Shown here piece by piece: positions 48,132 through 57,000 of a stretch of 64,000 bases of DNA. Source of the DNA: Motacilla alba alba (Eukaryota > Chordata > Aves > Passeriformes > Motacillidae); contig NC_052028.1 of assembly GCF_015832195.1 (NCBI RefSeq), positions 3,267,501 through 3,331,500 on the forward strand. The letters are read 5' to 3'. Each line of letters starts with the position of its first letter. The first letter of the stretch is position 1. A program made the position numbers and the translations under genes. The notes below the pieces were generated by a model. It saw nothing but the letters and a program-made list of their open reading frames with translations, made no database searches and was not told the DNA's origin.

Positions 48132-48303
48132 CTTTTCCCTTTCCTTTCCTTTCCTTTCCTTTCCTTTCCTTTCCTTTCCTTTCCTTTCCTTTCCTTTCCT
48201 TTCCTTTCCTTTCCTTTCCTTTCCTTTCCTTTCCTTTCCTTTCCTTTCCTTTCCTTTCCTTTCCTTTCCTTTCCTTTCCTTTCCCTTTCCCTTTCCCTTT
48301 CCC
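48132..48303 (+). repeat. (CCTTT)n microsatellite
   Basis: About 170 bases of a nearly perfect five-base unit, CCTTT, ending in a few CCCTTT variants. One strand is all pyrimidine and the other all purine. It produces apparent KGKERKGKE-like open frames on the minus strand that are not genes. Confidence 0.98.
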
Positions 48304-48619
48304 AGTGCTCAGTGGGAGCAGTGTAACACACACAGGGAATGTATCTAAATTAACTCGGAGAGCAGCAGCCCCTCAGCCCAGATGTCTTCCCGGAGCTGCC
48401 TCCGTGCTGGCGTAGCACCCACGAGAGCATCACACACATAACCCCCAGCACCACGGGTTTTAATTAAATTGTGGCAAGCCCCTGAAACCAACAAATCCCG
48501 CAGCTCCTCAGTCGCGCCTGCAGTTCTGCAGTGCCTGTTTTCCGAGCTGGGAGCGCTGCAGCTCGGGTTTCACTGGCACCTTCAGCAGCTGGAGCGCAGC
48601 CCCAGCACAGCTCTGTGGG

Positions 48620-48796
48620 GCTCTGGGCTCACACCAGAGGGACAACAGCCCCAGGGACTGGATATTGAGGAGTTCTTCACCGAAAGGGTCGAGCCCTGTG
48701 CCAGGGTGCCAGGCACTGGATATTGAGGAGTTCTTCTCTGAAAGGGTCGAGCCCTGTGCCAGGGTGCCAGGCACTGGATATTGAGGAGTTCTTCAC
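48620..48796 (+). mobile_element. CR1 fragment with three tandem 58-bp copies (left part)
   Basis: CR1-derived text in forward orientation in which 'ggatattgaggagttcttc', 'gaaagggtcgagccctgtgcc' and 'agggtgccaggcact' repeat with a period of 58 bases: units start at about 48660, 48718 and 48776. The third unit is cut at 48796 by an insertion and resumes at 49627. Confidence 0.8.
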
Positions 48797-49626
48797 TGTG
48801 TTATAAGTAAGAAGCTTGACTAGGTCAATATTCAAGCAGCAATCAATTAATTAATTAATATGGTAAAATATGAGCAAAACAGTACTGGGTACAGTGGGGG
48901 AAGTTTTCCCTCCAGCTGCACACTGATGGTTGAGGCTTACAGGTATTTCCAGGGGTACTCATAAGCTTTCTCAGCAGTTTCTATTCCCTATTTTCACATC
49001 ACAATTCTATACACTATTCTGAGTTAGTTTTTCTCAGGATGTACCCCAGAAAGGAGTATCCCCAGATGGTGGGGTCCGACTTCCGAAAGAAGAAAGAAGT
49101 CTCCCAGCTGGTGCGGTCCAGACTCCAGATGTGGGCCCACCTTTTAATTGCAAAGACTATAAATCTCATAACAGTGATGTCCAGCTTCCCTTGGTCGAAG
49201 CTATCAATCCTTGGGTTGATGCTCATCTTCCTTTCTCAAGCTGCTTTTTACTGTTTTGCTAAGGTGTTGAGATAAGCATGTTTCCTTTACATATATTCTA
49301 AAGCTGTAGTTTCAAAGCTCCTTACTACAAGCAATATTCTAAAATTATGCTTCAAAAGGTTATTATTGCAAAGCTGTTCAAGGCTTAGCTACGTGCAGAA
49401 AGTTCCTGTCAAACAGCAACATCCTTAAAGCTTTAATTCAGATGCTATAAGGGTTAATTGCGATCAAAGGATAGGTTCAAAGGCCTTCTTCCATGCTTTA
49501 CTCCCTCAGTTATTTATTAGAATCGTCTTTGTAAGTGTCCCATGATCAGTTTCCACACGTATCACAATCACAAGCACACACACTGCCTGTATGTACCTGA
49601 CATGAAACACAGCTTTGTATTTCACA
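48797..49626 (-). mobile_element. Candidate solo LTR of an endogenous retrovirus
   Basis: An 830-base AT-rich block with TGTG at one end and CACA at the other interrupts a CR1 copy: CR1 text stops at 48796 and continues at 49627. The base composition is unlike the flanks. No gag, pol or env coding is present, so it would be a solo LTR. The orientation is a guess, based on an AATAAA hexamer near 49510 on the minus strand. No clean target-site duplication was found. Another non-LTR origin remains possible. Confidence 0.5.
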
Positions 49627-49790
49627 CCCGAAAGGGTCGAGCACTGTGACAGGGGCCCGGGCCGTGCTGCAGTCACCGTCCCTGAGGGGTTCCAAACACG
49701 TCTGGGTGTGGCTCCTGGGAGCGGGTACATTTTCAATCACTTTTTGGGTTGGATTGGGTGATCACAGAACTGTGTAGGTTAGAAAAGAAC
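49627..49790 (+). mobile_element. CR1 fragment (right part)
   Basis: Continuation of the interrupted CR1: 'cgaaagggtcgagcactgtgac', 'gctgcagtcaccgtccctgaggggttcc', then a diverged end near 'gggttggattgggtgatcac'. Confidence 0.75.
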
Positions 49791-50404
49791 TCCTAAGTCA
49801 TTTTTGTTCTTTCCTTCTTCTGTTATTTCTGGGAGGGTATGTGGAAGTTCCTCCCTGGAGCTGAGGAGTGCCCATCAGAGGGACTCCCACAGGCACGGAG
49901 ACAGGTGAAAAGCATCAATGTTTGTTCAGTAATCACTTTACTACCTTTAATATCATTTACTATCAATATTGCTTCAAAAATATTGCACTGATCTAGTAGC
50001 TAGAGCTACTACACTGTGTGGTAAAGAATTCTGAGTAAGATTTTTAGTACGATCCTTACAACCATTAATTTAAATATTTTATTTGGAGAAATCTATTTGG
50101 GCTGCCATCCTTAATCCTGAAGGACAAAGTCATATAAAGGCTCAACTGCACAGCTTTAGACATGAACCACCGGCCAAGCCTGGGACAGAATCAGACTCCT
50201 CACGGAGGAAGAGCCCAGGGAAACTGCAGAGCTTGGGACCCCCATCCATGCTGCCCCCAGGGGCGACAGGGTGGCTGGGTCCTGGAAACCCTGACGGAGC
50301 TGAGGGGCGGCCATGAGCTTTGTCAGCCTCGCCAGGAGGTGCCGGTGCCTCACGGGGCCGGTACCGGGCGAAGACCGGGCGGCGCCTCAAGAGGCAACGC
50401 CGCC

Positions 50405-50640
50405 CCCCCAAGATGGCGCCGGCCGGGCGGCGTGAGAGGAAGCAGTAGGTTGTCACGTGACCACCCTCTAGCCAATCAGCTTGGGTGCCGCCTCCGTGGC
50501 GGGAAGGGGCGCGCGGGAGGAGTCGCTGCCCCCTGACAGCCAATCAGAGGCGGCCTGGCGGCGGAGGTGTCACGTGCCTCCCCGCCAGCCAATCGGCGGC
50601 GGGCGGCGGGGGCGGCAAGATGGCGGACGATAAGGTGAGC
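50405..50640 (+). promoter_or_regulatory. SLC35A4: CpG-island promoter of SLC35A4 with repeated E-box and CCAAT motifs
   Basis: The promoter contains two E-boxes, the perfect palindrome GTCACGTGAC at 50452-50461 and GTCACGTG at 50569-50576, and three CCAAT boxes in AGCCAATC context at 50472, 50540 and 50589. Each E-box lies 20 bases 5' of a CCAAT box. Two AAGATGGCG motifs (YY1-like) lie at 50410-50418 and 50618-50626, and the second overlaps the microprotein start codon. There is no TATA box. Likely binders are USF or TFE-family factors, NF-Y and YY1, which is inference from motif identity. Confidence 0.75.
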
Positions 50641-51201
50641 GGGCCGGGCCGGGGCCGAGGCGCCGCCGGGGTAAGGGGGGGCCGCGCGGCTCCTCCCGCG
50701 GCACGGGGGGGCGGGAATCACCTCCGTGTCTCCCGCAGGACTCGCTGCCTAAGCTGAAGGACCTCGCCTTCCTGAAGGGGCAGCTGGAGAGCCTGCAGCG
50801 CAGGGTGGAGGACGAGGTGCAGGCCGGCGTGGGGCAGGTAACGTGCGGGCTCAGGGCGGGCCCGCCGCGCCCTCTGAGAGCGACTGGTGGGAGGAAAAAC
50901 AAATCCCAGGGTAAAAACAATCCACAGCTCACCCCCGGGGCGTGTCCTGTGTCTCCCCCTGCCCGATGCCGCCCGGCCGTGTCTCACTGTGCTCTCCCCT
51001 CAGGACGGATCGCTGCTGGCATCGCCCTTACTCAAAGGCTTCCTGGCGGGATACCTGGTAGCCAAGCTCCGCTTCTCCGCCGTCCTGGGCTTCGTGGCCG
51101 GCACCTGCACCGGGATTTATGCTGCCCAGAACTATGCTGTGCCTAACGTTGAGAAGACGGTTCGGGACTATATGAATTCACTGAAAAAAGGTCGGGACTA
51201 G
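50620..51201 (+). CDS. SLC35A4: SLC35A4 upstream-ORF microprotein (SLC35A4-MP)
   Basis: Three coding exons: 50620-50634 (MADDK), 50739-50837 and 51004-51201, GT-AG. They give 103 residues, the same length as the human protein encoded by the SLC35A4 leader. The N-terminal half is charged and helical (residues 6-38). Residues about 45-75 hold a hydrophobic, glycine-rich membrane segment (LLKGFLAGYLVAKL, then FSAVLGFVAGTCTGIYAA). A basic tail ends KKGRD. The mammalian protein is reported as a single-pass mitochondrial membrane microprotein. It is the first cistron of the SLC35A4 mRNA: the transporter starts 548 bases after its stop, in the same last exon. The start lies inside an AAGATGGCGG motif and has a good initiation context. 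Confidence 0.93.
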
Positions 51202-51749
51202 CGAGGAGGAGCCCGGAGGCAGCAGGGACTGCAGGAACGGTGCTCCTTAGGTAGCAGGCACAGAGCACCCCTAGAGCTCTGGGAGGCACATAACCTGCAC
51301 CCTTCTTTTCCCTGGAAAAGGGTTTTGCACCACAGCACTGCCACACGTCGTGGGGCTGGTGACGGGTGTTTGTTGGGCATCTTGGCAGCAGTGATCACTG
51401 CACTAACTCGCAGCAGCTTGAGAGCACTGAGGGGCTGCCAGCTGCCTTTTCCCCTTACCTTTCCCTGTGGACTGAGGGGCTGCTGTGCCCGCTCACCTGC
51501 GTGCCCTGCCACCCAGCCCACGGTGTGCCTTGGCAATGTGCTTTGTGTGGCTTCTCAGGAAGGCTTGTAGTTCCCCTAACCAGAGACAACACCCTGCTCT
51601 CCTGCTGCATCACAAATGTCGCGGGGAACGTCCTGCTTGAATCAGGCTCATTAAATTCTTGGTATTTGGTCTCTTCCGTGTTGCAGGGTGAGAGTCTGTG
51701 CGGCCTCTCTGCACTGGCAGCAGCTCACTCGTGCTGGCTCTCACCCGGA

Positions 51750-52697
51750 ATGGGGATGTTTGGGAACGCTGCTGGCTCTGCCAACAGGCTGCTCCACAGG
51801 GGGCTGTGGGCACTGATGCTGCTGCTCTCTGTGGCCATCTACGGCTCCCACGCCCCCCTCCTGACCCTCTGCAAGGTGGACGGGGCCATCCCCTTCAGTT
51901 CCGCATCCGTGGTGGTCCTGGTGGAGCTGACCAAGCTGGCGCTGTCGCTGCTGTTCCTGCTGCCGGGGGCGCGGGAGCCGCTGCCGGCGGCGCCGTCCTG
52001 GCGCCACGCCGCGCCCTTCGCCCTCTCTGCCCTGCTCTACGCTGCCAACAACAACCTGGTGGTGCACATGCAGCTCTTCATGGACCCCAGCACCTTCCAG
52101 GTGCTCAGTAACCTGAAGATCGTCAGCACGGCGCTGCTCTACAGCCTGCTGCTGCGCCGGCGCCTGGGCGCGCGCCGCTGGCTGGCCCTGCTGCTGCTGC
52201 TGGCCGCCGGCGTCGCCTACAGCTGCGGGGGGCTGCGGGGACGCGGGGACCCCCGAGGGACGCGCCTGCACGTCACCCCCGTGGGGCTGCTGCTGCTCTC
52301 CGTGTACTGCCTCATCTCCGGCCTCTCTGCTGTCTACACCGAAGCCATCCTGAAAAGCCAGGCGCTGCCCCTCAGCCTCCAGAACATCTTCCTGTACTTT
52401 TTTGGGGTGCTTTTCAACCTGATGGGCTCCGTGTGGAGCGGCACGGAGGGCGGGTTCCTGGAGGGCTTCTCCCCGTGGGTGCTGCTGGTTGTGCTCAGCC
52501 AGGCTCTGAATGGCCTCATCATGTCCGTGGTGATGAAGCACAGCAGCAACATCACCAGGCTCTTCGTCATCTCCTGCTCCATCCTGGTCAATGCTCTCCT
52601 CTCTGTTGCCCTCTTCAACCTGCAGCTCACCCTCCTCTTCTTCGTGGCCGTGGCGTGCATTGGCCTGGCTGTGCATCTGTACTACGGAGTCACGTAG
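51750..52697 (+). CDS. SLC35A4: SLC35A4 nucleotide-sugar-type transporter
   Basis: A single uninterrupted exon of 315 codons, against 324 in human. The family core is clear: APFALSALLYAANNNLVVHMQ, STFQVLSNLKI, LYCLISGLSAVYTE-like text (VYCLISGLSAVYTEAILK), LSQALNGLIMSVVMKH and the terminal LYYGV. About ten hydrophobic segments are visible, as expected for the SLC35A family of Golgi transporters. Human SLC35A4 has been reported to carry CDP-ribitol. The start at 51750 has G at -3 and G at +4. A second Met two codons later is possible, and the frame stays open upstream to 51366 without recognisable homology. Translation must pass the upstream microprotein cistron, which in mammals makes this mRNA relatively resistant to stress-induced repression. 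Confidence 0.96.
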   Translation: MGMFGNAAGSANRLLHRGLWALMLLLSVAIYGSHAPLLTLCKVDGAIPFSSASVVVLVELTKLALSLLFLLPGAREPLPAAPSWRHAAPFALSALLYAANNNLVVHMQLFMDPSTFQVLSNLKIVSTALLYSLLLRRRLGARRWLALLLLLAAGVAYSCGGLRGRGDPRGTRLHVTPVGLLLLSVYCLISGLSAVYTEAILKSQALPLSLQNIFLYFFGVLFNLMGSVWSGTEGGFLEGFSPWVLLVVLSQALNGLIMSVVMKHSSNITRLFVISCSILVNALLSVALFNLQLTLLFFVAVACIGLAVHLYYGVT

Positions 52698-52934
52698 TCG
52701 CTGCCTTCCTCCCACATGTCTGGGCAGCCCCAGCCCTTCCTCAGGGCTGGAATCGTTCCTGGGGGAAGCCTGCACAGCTCCAAGGATTGCCTGGGGAGCA
52801 GTGCTGAGGGGGAGAGCACCCTGTCCCTGCTTCCACCGGGAAACTGCACCCTGCTCCGGTCCAGCCAGGCTCTGTGCCGTGGGGTTCCCATGGGATCAGG
52901 CATGCCCAGCCTTAGGAGGGTCCTGAAGCCCTTA

Positions 52935-53185
52935 TGCATGTCTCATAGTCTCAAGATGTGCCAGGGGAGGTTCAGGTTGCACCTTAGGAGTGATTTCTCC
53001 ACAGAAGGGGTGATCAGACATTGGAAGGGGCTGCCCAGCAAGGTGGTGCAGTCACCATCGCTGGAGATGTTTAGGGACAGGACAGGGCACTTAATGCCAT
53101 GGTCTAGTTGACAGGGTGATGTTGGGTTACAGGTTTGACTCCATGATCCCAGAGGTCTTTTCCCACATAAATGATTCTGGGACTC
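52935..53185 (+). mobile_element. CR1 LINE 3' end in the SLC35A4 3' UTR
   Basis: Forward CR1: 'gtgccaggggaggttcaggttgc', 'gaaggggtgatcagacattgg', 'gtggtgcagtcaccatcgctgg', 'cttaatgccatggtctagtt' and 'gatcccagaggtcttttccc'. If the polyadenylation site at 53649 is used, this CR1 is part of the mature mRNA. Confidence 0.9.
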
Positions 53186-53461
53186 TGTGTCCCTTGTCCT
53201 CAAGCTGCTTCCCCACACCACAGTGGCCTGGGAGTGCCCTGGCAGTATTGGCCCTGCTGTACCTCCTGCCAGCCCAGCATGGGACTGGTGCTGTTTCAGC
53301 TCCCATGGATGCTGCTTCATCCCTGCCATTCCTCGTGCTGCTTCCCTGGGCCTCTCCCACCTCCATGGTTTTCCAGCCTAGCCCTGCCTGGAGCCCTGCT
53401 GTCCTCAGGCCCCATTTCCCCTTCCTGGGCACGGTGTCTCTGTGGAGCAGCCAGGGCCTGG

Positions 53462-53600
53462 GGCATGTGGGAACTTTCACCTGCTCCCCAAAAGGGGCAT
53501 GTGGGAACTTTCCATCCCCCCAAAAGGGGCATGTGGAAACTTTCCATCCCCCCAAAAGGGGCATGTGGAAACTTTCACCTGCTCCCCAAAAGGGGGGTGC
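53462..53600 (+). repeat. Four-copy tandem repeat with hairpin units
   Basis: Units of 32 to 34 bases. Each has CCCCAAAAGGGG (53486-53497, 53518-53529, 53550-53561, 53584-53595), which folds as a four-pair hairpin with an AAAA loop. The middle two units are separated by the palindrome TGGAAACTTTCCA. It lies between the SLC35A4 stop and its likely polyadenylation signal. Confidence 0.9.
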
Positions 53601-53648
53601 CCCCCCAAATTTGTACCAAGTTTCTAGCAGACAGAGGCCACCCAGGTT

Positions 53649-53654
53649 ATTAAA
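53649..53654 (+). terminator. SLC35A4: Candidate SLC35A4 polyadenylation signal
   Basis: ATTAAA, the commonest variant hexamer, about 950 bases after the stop and followed at about 40 bases by a TGTGTCTGTCCTGTGTCTG-type GT-rich element. Confidence 0.55.
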
Positions 53655-53788
53655 GCTGCGGTTCAACAGCATCCGTGTGTCTGTCCTGTGTCTGCCCACC
53701 CTGAGGGTTGGTGGCTGTGCCCCTGGGACAGGTTTGGGGGCCAGGGTGTGTCTGAGTCTGACACCACTCATGGCTGCGGGGCACCCAC

Positions 53789-53794
53789 TTTATT
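53789..53794 (-). terminator. Polyadenylation signal of the kinesin-like gene
   Basis: AATAAA on the minus strand, about 220 bases after the stop codon at 54015. It lies about 135 bases from the facing plus-strand signal of SLC35A4, so the two genes converge tail to tail. Confidence 0.7.
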
Positions 53795-54014
53795 CCGTGT
53801 GGCTGCAGCCGGGGGCTGGCAGCCCTCCCACCAGGCTGAGCCTGTGCTCCCACAGGCAGGTTCCCAGCACAGAGCCGGCTTTCCCTCGGGAGCGGCAGCC
53901 GGAGGCCTGGGATAACTCCTGTGGCTGGGGCTGCCCAGTCTCCTGGCAGCGCTGGTGGCTCGGTGCAGGGAGCCGGTCCTGCCAGGCCGGCTGTCCCCAG
54001 GCCCTGGGCGCGGC

Positions 54015-57000
54015 TCAGGGAGTCTGCGTGGTGGCGTGGGCCGTGCCTGCCCGTCGGGTGTCCCGCAGGCGCTGGCTGTGCTCGGCGAGCTCCGCAGCGT
54101 CCCGGAGCGCCTCCTGCAGCAGCGCCCGGTGCCGGCGCTCCAGGGCCGCCCGCTGCTCCTCCGCCAGGCGCTGCTGGTCCCGCAGCACCTGCGGATGGCC
54201 GGGCCGCTCTGGCACAGCCCTGGCACAGCCCTGGCACAGCCGGAAGGGGTGTCCCAGCCCTGCCTGCCCACCTGCAGCAGGTGCCGTCTGCAGCCCTGCA
54301 TCTCCTGGTGGTGATTGTGCAGCACGGCCTCCAGGTCCCACTCGGCCGCCTCCCGCTCCCGCAGCGCTGCCTCCAGGCTCAGGCCCAGCGCGGTCACCTC
54401 CCGCTGCCAGCGCCCTGCGTCCCACTGCGGGGGACAGGGACACGGTCAGGGCAGCTCCGGGGTGTCCCTGCTCCCCTGGGCTGTGCTAGGGAGAGCGGTG
54501 CCAGGGGAGGAGAGGCAGGAGCTCGCAGTGCCGGGCTCTGCCCGTGCTCACCTCCCCGCTGTGCTGCTGGGCTGGCGCAGCGCTGGCCCCGAGCTCTCGC
54601 TGGAGCTGCCGGCAGTGCTGAGTCCGCAGCCGCTGCCGCTGTGCCCTGGCCAGGGCGCGCTGCACCTCCGGGGATGGGCACGGCTGGCACCGGCTCCGTG
54701 CCTGCAGGAGGGCAGAGCGGGCTCGGGTGCCACCGGGAGCCTGTGCTGGCAGCAGAGCTGGCCCCGTGCAGGGACCCTGCGGGCTCCCACTCACGCTGTC
54801 ACACGCGGGCCGTGGCTGTGACGCTTTGCTCTGGGATGGCTCCTCCAGCAGCCCCTGCACTGCGCTGGCCAGAGCTTGGCTAGCCCCTCCCTGGCTTCTG
54901 CTGTCACCCCGTCCTGCGGTGTGGGGACAGGGGAGGACGATGAGTGTGACATGGGGGGCTGAAGAAGGGCGTTCAGATGGAGAGTGAGGCCTTTCCCACC
55001 ATGCAAAGCCATGCTCTGGGCCCACATATCCTCCAGCCAGTTGCGGGATGCGTGCCTGGCCCCACGCTCCAGCTCTGCTGGCTCCAGGCTGGCCCTGCTC
55101 GGGGGTGTCTGGGTCCCAGGCTGCTGGCCTGGAGCTGTATTCCCTGCAGGGACCTGGTCCTGCCAGAGAAGGAGATGTTCCAGGGACACAGCTGGGATTC
55201 AGGGCTTTTCTTGCACCAGACTGTCCCTGGGTGAGGGGCCCTGGCCTGATCTCTGCCCACCTCAGCATTAGGCTGTTGCGTCTCACTTGTCCCAAGCACC
55301 TTGGCCACTGCCTGCTTTTTCTCCCACCTTTGACTCTTCAGCACCTGGAAAAGGGGAACTGGAGGCCCTTGTTTGGGTGTCTCAGGCCTCCAGGCCTGGC
55401 GTGGCTCCAGGGACACATCTCACCCCTGGGGCAGCGCTAGCCCTGCCCTCAGTGCTGGACAAGGCCTTGACACCAGGATGGGTCAAGCGCCTGCACCTTA
55501 CCCAGCCCAGGGAACGGGTGCCATCCCAGTCCCACGGATCCAGGGGCATTCCCCACCTGCAGCTCCCTCAGGGCTCTCTTCAGCTGGGCCACAGCTCTCC
55601 TCTGCTCAGGGCGGCCGGACCCAGCCAGCAGCTCCATCCGCAGCCCTCGCATCTCCCTCCGGCGTGTCACGATCTCCTCCTCAGGGTCCCAGAGTGTGGC
55701 AGAGATGGTCTTGGCCAGCCCCTTCACCCTCTCAGCCAGTCCCAGAGCTCCCAGGATCTCCTCTCTGGAGGTGTCTGGGAGAACAGCGAGCCCTGGGCAG
55801 GGGCCCTGGGGGGCCCCGAGCACAGGGGGTGCAATGGAGATGAGTGGAGCTGTGTCCAGCTTCCAGTGACTGCAGGTGTCCCCGGGCAGCAGCCAGGGAC
55901 CCAGTGCCAGGTGTGGGGCAGGATGGGGGGAATCCTCAGGGAGGGGACACCCAGAGTGTGTCCCAGTCCCAGGGGCTACCTGGCAGTGACACACACAGCA
56001 GCAGGAAGGTCAGGCTGTTCCCCTCCAGCAGCCGCTCCACGATCCAGGGCAGGCAGACAGCTCCAGGTTCCCTGCACTCCCTGCACGTGGGGAGAGACAC
56101 CGCCGGGGAGATCTGGCTCTTACCAGGCCAGGCAGGCTGAACCCGCCCCACAGGGACCCAAGGATGGCTTGGCCCCACATCTCCCCAGGCCCATGTCCCC
56201 AAGGAGCAGTGACACCCCCTTGGCTCCCAGCCAGGGCTCCCACTGGGGTGTCCCTTCTCCTTCACCTCCAGGAATGGAATTCCCTGACCCCCAGCAGGCA
56301 CAGGGAGTGCAGGAGGGGGGACACAGTTCAGCCCTGCACGTACAGCCTGGGGCAGGGCCTGCTGGCCCCCGGGGACACCAGGATCCTGAGGGCCGAGCGC
56401 TGGCGCCTGCCACCCTCCAGCTCTCGCTCCACGGTGAGAGTGAAGAGGCTGCCGGCCCTGGGGAGAGGCCGGTGTGGGAGTGGGGCTGCAGCAGAGCCAG
56501 CCCCAGCGCCCCATGGCCCAACCCTTCCCAGCCTGGGATCTGGGCCAAACCCCTCACCCCTGCCCAGCTGAGCACTCGTCTGTGAGGGGCTGCTGAGCAC
56601 AGCCCTGGAACAACGCTGGGATGGCACCCAGCCCCCTGGCATAGGCGCTGATGGCAGCCTGGGCATCGGGCACGGCCACTTCTGTTGCCTCCTCCACCAC
56701 CCTGGAAGCAGAGGGAGACAAGACCAAGGGAGGAGGGTCACACCCACGCCCTGGACTGGCTGAGGAGCACCCCTGGCCATGCTGTGGCTGGGCACCATGC
56801 TCCCTGCCCAGCCCACTCCTGATGGTGGGGCACCAGCCCCCAGGAGGGCCTGCTCAGCCATGGGGCATCAGGTACCTACAGGCCCAGGGGTGCCACATCC
56901 ATCACCTGCAGGGCTCGGCCATCGGGATGGAGCAGGTCCCAGGCTTTGTCCTGGGTGCTGACCTGGAACGAGGGGGCTGCATTAGGCAGGGGGCAGGAAA

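Noticed and set aside
48034..48415. KGKERKGKE and LSFPFLSFPF open frames
   Set aside because: Translations of the (CCTTT)n microsatellite.
48790..49635. Clean target-site duplication around the LTR-like block
   Set aside because: Flanking text was compared with the two intact 58-base units; no 4- to 6-base exact direct repeat sits at the TG and CA ends, so I call the element only a candidate.
51741..52775. 344-codon minus-strand open frame opposite SLC35A4
   Set aside because: Gln/His/Arg-rich mirror of the GC-rich SLC35A4 coding exon. The plus strand has the clear family match.
53462..53600. CRISPR-like repeat array
   Set aside because: Units are contiguous with no unique spacers, and the genome is avian. 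It is a simple tandem repeat.
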